DNA of 11,825 nt from CAYMDJ01 sp964537525 (GTDB taxonomy: Archaea; Aenigmatarchaeota; Aenigmatarchaeia; QMZP01), in assembly GCA_964537525.1 (NCBI GenBank), contig CAZIAB010000026.1, forward strand, positions 1-11,825. The letters run 5' to 3'. The notes below the pieces were generated by a model. That model saw nothing but the letters and a program-made list of their open reading frames with translations. It made no database searches and was not told the origin of the DNA. A program made the position numbers and the translations under genes. Every line of letters begins with the position of its first letter. The stretch's first letter is position 1. Shown here one piece after another: positions 1 to 6,788 of this stretch.

Positions 1-1068
1 ATGAACAACAAGCTGGTCCAGAAGGTATCGAAGAAGGCGGGGAAGCCACCGGGGGCGCTGGTTTTCATAGGGAAGAAGAAGCAGGAAAAAGTGAAGATAC
101 ATTTAATGGATTATACTGCCTCGACCTTCACCGAGAAGGACGCGAAGAGCGTTGAGGAATGCTTCACCTACATGAAGAAGCCCACCACGACCTGGATAAA
201 CGTTAGCGGAATCCACGACGAAGATGTTGTGGAAAAGCTGGGCAAGCGCTTCGGCCTCCACCCCCTGGTCCTTGAGGACATCCTCAACACAGGCCAGCGC
301 CCGAAGGCAGAGGATTTCGATAAATACATGTTCATAGTCCTGAAGATGATTTATTACAACGGCGGCACGAACGGGATTGAGATAGAGCAGGTCAGCATAG
401 TGCTCGGCAAAGGTTTTGTCATATCGTTCCAGGAAAGGGAAGGGGACGTCTTCAACCAGATAAGGGAGCGCATAAGGAAGAAGGGCGGCAGGTTCAGGAG
501 CCTGGGGAATGACTACCTGGCCTATGCCCTGATGGACGCAATCGTTGACAATTACTTCTCTGTCCTTGAGAACATGGGAGAAAGGATAGAGTCCATTGAG
601 GACGAGCTTGTGGACAACCCGAACCCGAAGACCCTGGCCGAGATTCACAAGCTGAAGCGGGAGCTCATATTCCTAAGGAGATCTGTCTGGCCCCTGAGGG
701 ACGTGATAAACAACATCCAGAGGGGGGACTCCAAGCTCTTCACGAAAAAGACGCAGATATACCTGAGGGACGTCTATGACCACGCCATAAGGGTCTCAGA
801 AACCATCGAGACCTTCAGGGACATGGTTTCCGGAATGCTGGACATCTACCTCTCGAGCATGAGCAACAGGATGAACGAGGTCATGAAGGTCCTGACCATA
901 TTCGCTGCCATATTCATCCCACTCACTTTCATCGCAGGGATATACGGCATGAACTTCAGGTTCATGCCCGAACTGGAATGGGAGTGGGGATATCCAATGG
1001 TCTGGACAATCATACTGCTGGTTTCCTTTACCATGCTCTACTATTTCAGGAGAAAGGGCTGGCTATAG
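1..1068 (+). CDS. corA: CorA-family magnesium/cobalt channel
   Basis: Inner-membrane Mg2+/Co2+ channel of the CorA family, which works as a homopentamer. The protein is 355 residues, close to the 351 of the Thermotoga maritima CorA, which it resembles along its whole length as I recall that sequence (for example the N-terminal PPG stretch, LVLEDILN, and EVMKVLTI before the first membrane helix). The large N-terminal part is the cytoplasmic funnel and long stalk helix. The signature Y-G-M-N-F lies at residues 315-319, at the end of TM1 (about 297-315), and is the selectivity loop. TM2 is about 332-349, followed by a basic RRKGWL tail. The ATG at base 1 fits the family N terminus, so the gene looks complete, but its promoter lies outside the window. 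It is followed after 46 bases by an MscS gene with its own promoter. Confidence 0.95.
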   Translation: MNNKLVQKVSKKAGKPPGALVFIGKKKQEKVKIHLMDYTASTFTEKDAKSVEECFTYMKKPTTTWINVSGIHDEDVVEKLGKRFGLHPLVLEDILNTGQRPKAEDFDKYMFIVLKMIYYNGGTNGIEIEQVSIVLGKGFVISFQEREGDVFNQIRERIRKKGGRFRSLGNDYLAYALMDAIVDNYFSVLENMGERIESIEDELVDNPNPKTLAEIHKLKRELIFLRRSVWPLRDVINNIQRGDSKLFTKKTQIYLRDVYDHAIRVSETIETFRDMVSGMLDIYLSSMSNRMNEVMKVLTIFAAIFIPLTFIAGIYGMNFRFMPELEWEWGYPMVWTIILLVSFTMLYYFRRKGWL

Positions 1069-1085
1069 GCCCGACCCGAAGGAAG

Positions 1086-1095
1086 CTTTTAAATA
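1086..1095 (+). promoter_or_regulatory. TATA box of first MscS gene
   Basis: The sequence CTTTTAAATA is centred about 24 bases upstream of the ATG at 1115. This is the archaeal TATA-to-start distance that places the transcription start at or very near the start codon, so the mRNA is probably leaderless. No Shine-Dalgarno site is seen. Confidence 0.6.
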
Positions 1096-1114
1096 AGCCC
1101 TACAATATCATTAC

Positions 1115-2215
1115 ATGCTTTTTGAAACAGTGCATAGCCTGCTGCTCGGGCTCTCACCGGCATCGCTCGATGCCTACATGGAGTTCCTGGCAGTCCTTCT
1201 GATAGTCGGAATGTTTGCCGTCATAGGAAGGGTTGTCAACAGGATAATCAAGTCCCTTGCCCCGAGGCTCTTCGGTAAGACCAAGACCACCCTCGACGAC
1301 CTCCTGGTTGAGGCGGTGAGGAGGCCGATATTTATTGGTTTTGTCCTGACAGGAACCTATCTCTCCCTCCCGGGCCTTTCGTTCCTTGATGCTTTCGGCT
1401 ACGGCGTCTACACCATATACAGCCTCGTCTACATCCTCTTCCTGGGATGGGCCGCCGTGAGGGTCATAAATGCCTTCATCGAGTGGTACATGGGAGAGGT
1501 TGCCGTAAAGACGAAGAGCAAGAAGGACGACCAGCTAGTTCCCGTGGTCAGGAAGGTCCTTTATGGAGTGGTCTTCCTCATAGCGTTCTTCTGGATTCTC
1601 GGGCAGTTGGGTGTTGAGCCGACCGCCCTGGTGACCGCGCTCGGGGTCGGTGGCCTTGCGATTGCGCTCGGCCTTCAGGACACACTGAAGGAACTCTTTG
1701 CAGGGGCGTTCCTGATAGCAGACAGGCCCGTGAGGATAGGTGACCTCATAGAGCTAGACGGAGGTGACAGGGGGACGGTCGTTGACATAGGGATGAGGAC
1801 GACCAAGATAAGGAACTACCAGAACAACTTGATTATCCTCCCGAATTCGAAGGTCGCTAACAGCAGGATACTGAATTTCGAGAGCCCCAACGAGAACTAC
1901 CTGTTCTACATAGACAATGGCGTCGCTTATGGTTCTGACCTCGACAAGGTGGAGAAGGTCACCATCCAGGTTGCCAACAAGGTCCTCAAGAAGATGGGCA
2001 CGGGGGTGAAGGACTTCGAGCCCTTCATGAGGTTCGGGGAGTTCGGGGACTCCAACATAAACTTCAAGGTATTCTTCAAGGTGAACAAGTACGGGGACCA
2101 GTTCCCGCTGAAGCATGAATTCATCAAGGCTCTCAAGAAGGAGTATGACAGTCAGAAGATTGAGATATCGTGGCCGGTCAGGAAGGTCTACAACTATAAT
2201 GCAAAAAAGTGGTAG
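1115..2215 (+). CDS. MscS-family mechanosensitive ion channel (long form)
   Basis: Mechanosensitive channel protein of the MscS superfamily, which opens under membrane tension to release solutes on osmotic downshock. Of 366 residues, about the first 200 are membrane: hydrophobic segments near 21-45, 68-88, 98-122 and 145-165, then the pore helix at about 170-198. That helix is rich in Gly and Ala (ALGVGGLAIALGLQDT) as in MscS TM3. The cytoplasmic beta domain follows (about 200-265, with RPVRIGDLIEL, GTVVDIGMRTT and ILPNSKVANS), then the alpha/beta C-terminal domain. The extra N-terminal helices make it longer than E. coli MscS. It sits directly ahead of a second, diverged MscS gene. The ATG at 1115 is placed by the TATA box 24 bases upstream. 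Confidence 0.92.
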   Translation: MLFETVHSLLLGLSPASLDAYMEFLAVLLIVGMFAVIGRVVNRIIKSLAPRLFGKTKTTLDDLLVEAVRRPIFIGFVLTGTYLSLPGLSFLDAFGYGVYTIYSLVYILFLGWAAVRVINAFIEWYMGEVAVKTKSKKDDQLVPVVRKVLYGVVFLIAFFWILGQLGVEPTALVTALGVGGLAIALGLQDTLKELFAGAFLIADRPVRIGDLIELDGGDRGTVVDIGMRTTKIRNYQNNLIILPNSKVANSRILNFESPNENYLFYIDNGVAYGSDLDKVEKVTIQVANKVLKKMGTGVKDFEPFMRFGEFGDSNINFKVFFKVNKYGDQFPLKHEFIKALKKEYDSQKIEISWPVRKVYNYNAKKW

Positions 2216-2220
2216 GCTTG

Positions 2221-2229
2221 TTTTTAAAG
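2221..2229 (+). promoter_or_regulatory. TATA-like box of second MscS gene
   Basis: TTTTTAAAG is centred about 32 bases ahead of the ATG at 2257, predicting a start site with only a few leader bases. It begins 5 bases after the preceding stop codon, so the second MscS gene may be transcribed separately from the first. Confidence 0.45.
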
Positions 2230-2256
2230 CACCAAACCAATAAGACTCTGGTCTGA

Positions 2257-3174
2257 ATGCTTACGAATCTTCTCGGGTTAGGGGGGATGTTCAACGAGAC
2301 GCTTACCCTAGTCATAGACATAATCCTCGTCCTCGGCATCACCTTCGTTGCCGCAAGGATTATGGGCGCTGTTCTGAACCGCTCCTTCAGGAGGATGTCA
2401 GAGGACCTCAAGGTGGACGAGACCCAGTTCAGGGTGCTGAAGAGGGTGATAAGCCTCGTCGTATACATAGCCGGCATCGCGGCAGCAGCGAGCATGATAC
2501 CAGGTTTCTCTGGGGTGGGAATATCCCTCCTTGCCTCTGCAGGGATACTTGCCGTCGTCGTCGGCTTTGCTGCCCAGCAGACGCTCTCCAACATAATAGC
2601 GGGCATATTCATAGCGATTTTCAAGCCATTCAGCGTTGGCGACAGGGTTAGCATAAAGGACGATTACGGGACAGTTGAGGACATCACCCTGAGGCACACG
2701 GTGATAAGGACATGGCAGGAGAAGAGGATAATAGTCCCGAATTCCGTGATAGGCCAGGAATACGTCACGAACTATTCCATAGTGAACCCGGCCATACTGG
2801 GGACGCTTGAGATAGGCATAAGCTATGACTCTGACATAGACAAAGCAAGGAAGATAATGGTGGAGGAGGGATTGAAGCACCCAAACCTCCTTAAGGAGGT
2901 AAAGGGCGTGGATAACGAATTCCTTCCCACGGAAAAGCTGGTGAAGGCGAGGCTGGTAGAGCTGAGCGACTTCGCCCAGGTCATGCGCCTTTATTACTGG
3001 GCGCCCAACCAGTCAGCTGCCATGATAATGAAGTTCGACCTGACTGAATCCACAAAGAAGAGGTTTGACAGGGAGGGAATCGAGGTTCCGTTCCCCTACA
3101 GGACCATCGTCTACAAGAAGGACATCGATGCAGCAGAGAAGCGCAGGAAAACGAGAGAGAAAGCGAAAAGGTAG
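2257..3174 (+). CDS. MscS-family mechanosensitive ion channel (short form)
   Basis: Second mechanosensitive channel protein, 305 residues, close to the classic three-helix MscS size. TM1 is about 15-36, TM2 about 62-81, and the Gly/Ala-rich TM3 about 87-115 (LLASAGILAVVVGFAAQQTL, then SNIIAGIFIAIFKPFSVGDR). The beta domain follows (GTVEDITLRHTVIRTWQEKR, VPNSVIG), then the C-terminal cytoplasmic vestibule and a highly basic tail of Lys and Arg. It differs clearly from the upstream MscS protein in length and sequence, so the pair is not a recent duplication. It probably provides a channel of different threshold or gating. Its stop codon lies 2 bases from the stop of the convergent helicase gene. 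Confidence 0.93.
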   Translation: MLTNLLGLGGMFNETLTLVIDIILVLGITFVAARIMGAVLNRSFRRMSEDLKVDETQFRVLKRVISLVVYIAGIAAAASMIPGFSGVGISLLASAGILAVVVGFAAQQTLSNIIAGIFIAIFKPFSVGDRVSIKDDYGTVEDITLRHTVIRTWQEKRIIVPNSVIGQEYVTNYSIVNPAILGTLEIGISYDSDIDKARKIMVEEGLKHPNLLKEVKGVDNEFLPTEKLVKARLVELSDFAQVMRLYYWAPNQSAAMIMKFDLTESTKKRFDREGIEVPFPYRTIVYKKDIDAAEKRRKTREKAKR

Positions 3175-3176
3175 GC

Positions 3177-4397
3177 TCACCATCTTCTTGGCCGTCTTTG
3201 ATACGTCTTCTGGTATGGTCTCCTTCCGGGACCGCCACCGTCGCGGGGATATCTCTCGAACATTGCCCTCCTGAAATGGGGCATCTCCATGGGCTGGATG
3301 TCCAGCTCCCCGTCCCTGAGGACTCTCCGGAAGTTGTCATGGTCCTTGTGCGTGAGCAGGGTTACGGCGTCTCCCTCCTCCCCTGCCCTGGCTGTCCTTC
3401 CAATCCTGTGGATATATTCCTTTGAGGTCTTCGGGACATCGTAATTGTACACGTGGGTGACGTTTTTTATGTCAATCCCCCTCGCTGCCACGTCTGTGGC
3501 AACCATGATATCTGTCCTCTCGTTTTTCAGGGAATCAAGCGATTTCTCCCTCCTGTCCTGGCTCATGCCCCCATGAATCGTTGAGGCGTTCAGGCCATTC
3601 CTCCTCAGGTTCCTTGCAACGATGTCAGACTCGGTCCTTGTTGCACAGAAGACCAGCGTCAATCCCTTTGTGCTGTTCTTCAGGAGGTGAACCAAAAGGG
3701 AGAATTTCATGTTCTGGTCCCTGATCTCATAATACACCTGCCTCATCTTGCTCTTATCCACATGGGTCCTCGTGTATACGAAGACCGGCCTGTATAGGTG
3801 CCTGTCTATGATGTGGTCCACAAGACCGTGCATCGTGGCGCTGAACATCAGGGTCTGCCTCTTTCTCGGAACCTGACTGATTATCCTTTCAACATCATCA
3901 ATGAATCCCATGTCAAGCATGCGGTCTGTCTCATCCAGGACAAGGAACCTCACCCCTCCCAGGCTGATTGTTCCCCTGTTCATGTGGTCCAGTATCCTTC
4001 CGGGGGTTCCTACCACGATTTCCGTGCTGCGAAGCTTTCTTATCTGGTTGTCAATGCTCACCCCGCCGTACACGCTCGTGACGTTTATGCCGAGCCCTCT
4101 TCCAAGGTCTTCGAAAACATCAGTTATCTGGACGCACAGCTCCCTTGTTGGTGTCAGCACAAGTGCCTGGATACCCCTGCGCGGTTCTGTCCTCTCCAGA
4201 ATAGGAAGCGCGAATGCCACGGTCTTTCCTGAGCCCGTCTCTGCCTGCCCGACAACATCCATTCCGTCAAGAATCTTGTTTATTGACCTCTCCTGGATTC
4301 TGGTCAGTTTCTCAAATCCCAGCCTTTCGGCATTCTTTATGATTTGCTGTTTTACCCTAAGTTCTCTGAATCTCATTGTAACCCTCTGCTCACTCAT
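3177..4397 (-). CDS. DEAD-box family ATP-dependent RNA helicase (DETD variant)
   Basis: Superfamily 2 RNA helicase, expected to unwind or remodel RNA in ribosome assembly or mRNA turnover. All core motifs are seen in the 406-residue form: Q-motif region (FEKLTRIQ, 28-35), motif I AETGSGKT (52-59), Ia PTRELCVQ, Ib TPGR, motif II DETD (155-158), III SAT (186-188), the IV region VFCATR, V ATDVAARGID, and VI HRIGRTARAG (330-339). Motif II reads DETD rather than DEAD. The tail is Gly/Arg-rich and basic (GGGPGRRP to RRPRRW), typical of RNA-binding extensions. An in-frame ATG at 4460 exists, but that reading would run through the TATA box near 4414-4421. I chose 4397 (MSEQ), about 21 bases below that TATA, which fits a leaderless mRNA. 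The ATG at 4376 is an alternative. Confidence 0.93.
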   Translation of the reverse strand: MSEQRVTMRFRELRVKQQIIKNAERLGFEKLTRIQERSINKILDGMDVVGQAETGSGKTVAFALPILERTEPRRGIQALVLTPTRELCVQITDVFEDLGRGLGINVTSVYGGVSIDNQIRKLRSTEIVVGTPGRILDHMNRGTISLGGVRFLVLDETDRMLDMGFIDDVERIISQVPRKRQTLMFSATMHGLVDHIIDRHLYRPVFVYTRTHVDKSKMRQVYYEIRDQNMKFSLLVHLLKNSTKGLTLVFCATRTESDIVARNLRRNGLNASTIHGGMSQDRREKSLDSLKNERTDIMVATDVAARGIDIKNVTHVYNYDVPKTSKEYIHRIGRTARAGEEGDAVTLLTHKDHDNFRRVLRDGELDIQPMEMPHFRRAMFERYPRDGGGPGRRPYQKTYQRRPRRW

Positions 4398-4411
4398 GTT
4401 TATCATAAGCG

Positions 4412-4432
4412 AGGTTAAATAGTTAACGGTTG
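4412..4432 (-). promoter_or_regulatory. Helicase promoter: TATA box with upstream 12-base element
   Basis: On the minus strand CAACCGTTAACT is followed at once by an ATTTAACC TATA-like box, centred about 21 bases from the ATG at 4397. The 12-mer (4421-4432) is identical to one in the same place upstream of the regulator gene (8366-8377). Confidence 0.5.
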
Positions 4433-4476
4433 ATATCGAAGCTGAATGGTAAGGGGGCAAGGCTTTTTAAGGAAAC

Positions 4477-4485
4477 CTTTAAATA
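4477..4485 (+). promoter_or_regulatory. TATA box of LSm-L37e operon
   Basis: CTTTAAATA preceded by GGAAAC, a BRE-like purine run. The predicted start is near 4507, giving a leader of about 30 bases that contains the GAGGTG Shine-Dalgarno site at 4526-4531. This operon therefore differs from the leaderless genes around it. Confidence 0.55.
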
Positions 4486-4536
4486 CATTGATATAAAATA
4501 GAATACCCATACGGAAAGAATGAACGAGGTGTTATG

Positions 4537-4755
4537 ATGCAGAGACCGCTTGACGTGCTCGGAAGCTCAACTGACAAGAAGATAATAGTCAAGACAAAGT
4601 CAGACGAGACTGTTACGGGCATACTGAAGGCCTTTGATTCGCATATAAACATATGGCTCGACGAGGCCACGATAACAGGGAACGACAAAGAAGTTAAGCT
4701 CGGAAAGGTCCTTATCAGGGGCGACAGCATAATCTACATCTCACCTGAGAAGTGA
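4537..4755 (+). CDS. Archaeal LSm (Sm-like) RNA-binding protein
   Basis: Small Sm-fold protein (72 residues) that forms a heptameric ring and binds U-rich RNA. It starts with the typical QRPLDVLG segment. The Sm1 motif covers KKIIVKTKSDETVTGILKAF and on to HINIWLDEA, with the RNA-contacting DSHIN region in it. The Sm2 motif is KVLIRGDSIIYI near the end, containing the conserved RG. Two ATGs stand in tandem at 4534 and 4537. The GAGGTG site at 4526-4531 leaves 2 bases to the first and 5 to the second, so I prefer the second. L37e follows 10 bases after the stop, the usual archaeal arrangement, which links it to ribosome or RNA metabolism. The helicase gene diverges from the same intergenic region. 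Confidence 0.95.
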   Translation: MQRPLDVLGSSTDKKIIVKTKSDETVTGILKAFDSHINIWLDEATITGNDKEVKLGKVLIRGDSIIYISPEK

Positions 4756-4765
4756 GGCTGATTTT

Positions 4766-4951
4766 ATGACAAAGGGAACCCCCAGCATGGGAAAGAGGAA
4801 CAAGAAGACCCACTTCATCTGCAGGAGGTGCGGGAAGCACGCCTATCATATAAGGCACAAGGAATGCGCATCATGCGGCTTCGGCAAGACCCCAACAGTG
4901 AAGAAATACTCCTGGCAGTGGAAACCCGTCCACGGCAACAGGCTTAAGTGA
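4766..4951 (+). CDS. rpl37e: 50S ribosomal protein L37e
   Basis: Zinc-finger ribosomal protein of the large subunit, 61 residues, the normal family size. It begins with MTKGTPSMGKRNKKTH, the near-invariant start of archaeal and eukaryotic L37e, so the 4766 start is preferred over the internal Met8. Four zinc ligands form C19-x2-C22-x11-C34-x2-C37, followed by GFG and a basic rRNA-binding region. It is the second gene of the LSm operon, with GAGG at 4754-4757 overlapping the LSm stop codon as ribosome-binding site. Confidence 0.97.
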   Translation: MTKGTPSMGKRNKKTHFICRRCGKHAYHIRHKECASCGFGKTPTVKKYSWQWKPVHGNRLK

Positions 4952-4969
4952 TCGGTTGCGAACACCCTG

Positions 4970-4982
4970 TTTTTATAAAAAC
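4970..4982 (+). promoter_or_regulatory. TATA box of orphan gene
   Basis: TTTTTATAAAAAC is centred 25 bases ahead of the ATG at 5001, predicting a leaderless transcript and giving the orphan gene its own promoter. Confidence 0.6.
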
Positions 4983-5000
4983 TAGAATAAAATCCGATTA

Positions 5001-5483
5001 ATGAGTTACTCAGATGAATTGGAAGAGAGGCTCGGTGTTAATTATTTCATTAACGGTCTTGAAGAGCAGTTTGATAAAAGCGAGTATTCAGGTGGAGCCA
5101 AAAACCCCCAGAACACGTTAAGAAAGCTTAAGCTATTCCTGTATCGGGAATGGGATGAATGGAGACCCTCATCCAAGGGTACAATAATTGATTCTACTGA
5201 TTGCTTATCTCTTGTTACGATAGTTCATTTATTAGCAGCCCGAAAGGGGGTTGAAACCATAATCGTGAGGCCTAAAAACATCACGAGATACTTTCATGCC
5301 CTGCTATCTTATGAAGACAATGGCAATGATGATATTTTTAAATTGTCAGGAAGATACCGCAACTATGATTGTTTGCCGATGGGTGTTGATCAGGTTGAAA
5401 GAAGGATCAGGTATACAAGACCCGTGGTAAATTTAGTAAACACTCTTCGTTTTGGTAATAACATAACTCCTCCATATCAATAA
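5001..5483 (+). CDS. Hypothetical protein, possible transglutaminase-like Cys-His fold
   Basis: I do not recognise this 160-residue protein. It has no signal peptide or membrane segment. The N-terminal 50 residues are charged. The centre (residues 64-105) has Asp67-Cys68 followed by a hydrophobic helix ending in ARKG, a beta strand (VETIIVR), and then Phe98-His99-Ala100 with another strand. That order (DC, helix, strand, HA) resembles the core of transglutaminase-like enzymes, and Asp123 in NYD could be the third residue, but this is inference only. The gene is visibly richer in A+T than its neighbours and uses TTA and ATT codons they mostly avoid, which suggests transfer or relaxed selection. 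It has its own TATA box, and its TAA stop touches the stop of the convergent ZIP gene. Confidence 0.75.
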   Translation: MSYSDELEERLGVNYFINGLEEQFDKSEYSGGAKNPQNTLRKLKLFLYREWDEWRPSSKGTIIDSTDCLSLVTIVHLLAARKGVETIIVRPKNITRYFHALLSYEDNGNDDIFKLSGRYRNYDCLPMGVDQVERRIRYTRPVVNLVNTLRFGNNITPPYQ

Positions 5484-6239
5484 CTACCCATTGACCAGCA
5501 GAATCCAGTACATCACACCTATCCCCAGGAGGATGAATATCAGCTGTCCGGCCGACTTCCTTGCGCCGGTCTCCTTCTTGAGTTCTGGTATCAGGTCAGA
5601 GGTCGCTATGTAGAGGAAGTTGCCTGCAGCGAAAGGCACGAGGAAGAGGGTCAGTCCTTCCATGTACATGCTCGCGACCAGCGCCACCGCTGCCCCTGCG
5701 ACCGCAGTCAGGGCGGTGAGGAAGTTCATGAGGATGGCTTTCTTCTTTCTGAAGCCACCATGCACCAGGACCCCAAAATCTCCGATTTCCTGTGGTATCT
5801 CGTGGAACAGGACGGCCAGCGTGGTGGCTACTCCCAGCGGGATGCTGACTATGTAGGACGCGCCTATCACCAGCCCGTCTATGAAGTTATGGACGCCGTC
5901 ACCGAAGAGGTTCATGTATGCGAAGGGGTGGGGATGCTTGTCAGAGGTGGGAATGTGGCAGTGCCGCCAGTGTATGAACTTCTCTATCATGAAGAAGCTC
6001 AGTATACCCAGAAGGACATAGAGAGAGATTTCGGCGCCAAAACCTCCCGACTCCTCAACGCTCTCGGGAAGGAGATGCAGGAAAGCCCCTCCGAGCATCG
6101 CGCCTGCAGAGAAGGAGACCATGTAGAGGAGCATCTTTCTAAGGATGCTGTCCCTGAGGGATAGCGTGAATATCCCCACGAGTGACGCGAGGCTCACGAG
6201 AATCACGCTGCCTATTGCATAGAGCCAGATGTCAGACAT
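5484..6239 (-). CDS. ZIP-family metal transporter
   Basis: Integral membrane importer of Zn2+, possibly Fe2+ or Mn2+, of the ZIP (ZupT/GufA-like) family. The 251 residues hold about eight hydrophobic segments. The metal-site helices are intact: TM4 has H117-N118-x2-D121-G and TM5 has H146-E147-x3-E151, with His160 in the following loop. The loop between TM3 and TM4 (residues 90-104) is rich in His and has one Cys, as is common for metal sensing or capture in this family. The start at 6239 sits 26 bases below a TTAAA box and appears leaderless. It is the last gene of the minus-strand block, so metal import may serve the Fe-S genes upstream, though it has its own promoter. Confidence 0.92.
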   Translation of the reverse strand: MSDIWLYAIGSVILVSLASLVGIFTLSLRDSILRKMLLYMVSFSAGAMLGGAFLHLLPESVEESGGFGAEISLYVLLGILSFFMIEKFIHWRHCHIPTSDKHPHPFAYMNLFGDGVHNFIDGLVIGASYIVSIPLGVATTLAVLFHEIPQEIGDFGVLVHGGFRKKKAILMNFLTALTAVAGAAVALVASMYMEGLTLFLVPFAAGNFLYIATSDLIPELKKETGARKSAGQLIFILLGIGVMYWILLVNG

Positions 6240-6259
6240 TGTAAATAATTGCCCTGGGT

Positions 6260-6270
6260 GATTTAAGAAT
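6260..6270 (-). promoter_or_regulatory. TATA box of ZIP transporter
   Basis: ATTCTTAAATC on the minus strand is centred 26 bases ahead of the ATG at 6239. It overlaps the last codons and stop of the zinc-ribbon microprotein, so the ZIP promoter is embedded in the end of the upstream gene. Confidence 0.5.
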
Positions 6271-6367
6271 CAATACCCATCTCCATGAGGCACTGGGTGC
6301 ATATGAAATACTTCAGCTGGAAGTCAAAATCCGGGAATTCCTGTCCGCACTCGGTGCAAATAAGCAT
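6263..6367 (-). CDS. 34-residue zinc-ribbon microprotein
   Basis: A small complete ORF. It has two CxxC knuckles, C4-x2-C7 (ICTECGQEF) and C23-x2-C26 (ICTQCLMEM), separated by an acidic-aromatic segment (FPDFDFQ). This is the layout of a minimal zinc ribbon or rubredoxin-like fold. A GAGGTG site lies 3 bases before the ATG; an in-frame GTG sits 6 bases further up. It starts 31 bases after the iscU stop, so it probably ends the regulator-nifS-iscU transcript. Its role is unknown; zinc or iron binding is inferred from the Cys pairs only. No second copy is seen in the window. Confidence 0.65.
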   Translation of the reverse strand: MLICTECGQEFPDFDFQLKYFICTQCLMEMGIDS

Positions 6368-6398
6368 ATTCACCTCTACAGAATTGTAGGAAAGGTTT

Positions 6399-6788
6399 TT
6401 ATTGTTTGCGCTCCCTTTTCCTGTAGTCCTCTATTGCCTTCTTCAGCGCATCCGCAGCGAGCAGGGAGCAGTGAATCTTGTTCTTGGGGAGGCCTTCAAC
6501 GACATCCACTATGTCCCTGTTGCTTATCCTCTCTGCCTCCTCCAGGCTCTTTCCCTTCACGAGGTCTGTTATCGCAGAGCTCGTGGCAATCGCGGCAACG
6601 CACCCGAAGGTCTTGACCTTGATGTCCTTGAGATATTCCTCCCCGTCCTTCCTCTTCCCCACCTTTATGTAGAGCCACATGATGTCCCCGCACTGAGGGT
6701 TACCAATCTTGCCTATCCCGTCGGGGTCCTTTATCTCACCCATGTTGTGGGGGTGGTGGAAGTATTCCATCACTTTCTTGCTGTACAT
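6399..6788 (-). CDS. iscU: Fe-S cluster assembly scaffold IscU/NifU-N
   Basis: Scaffold on which [2Fe-2S] and [4Fe-4S] clusters are built from sulfur supplied by the cysteine desulfurase. The 129-residue length is typical of IscU. It opens with YSKKVMEYFHHPHNMG, a classic IscU/NifU start. The three ligand cysteines are present: C33 in GNPQCGD with Asp35, C63 in FGCVAAIATSSA, and C107 in KIHCSLLA. The usual LPPVK chaperone-binding motif is here LPKNKIHCS, so HscA dependence is doubtful. Its start overlaps the end of nifS by 19 bases, and a GGAGGG site within nifS precedes it, which implies translational coupling. The tail is basic. Confidence 0.96.
   Translation of the reverse strand: MYSKKVMEYFHHPHNMGEIKDPDGIGKIGNPQCGDIMWLYIKVGKRKDGEEYLKDIKVKTFGCVAAIATSSAITDLVKGKSLEEAERISNRDIVDVVEGLPKNKIHCSLLAADALKKAIEDYRKRERKQ

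Noticed and set aside
4398..4460. Longer helicase N terminus from the ATG at 4460
   Set aside because: It would place the TATA box and shared promoter element inside the coding region, and the extra residues do not look like helicase.
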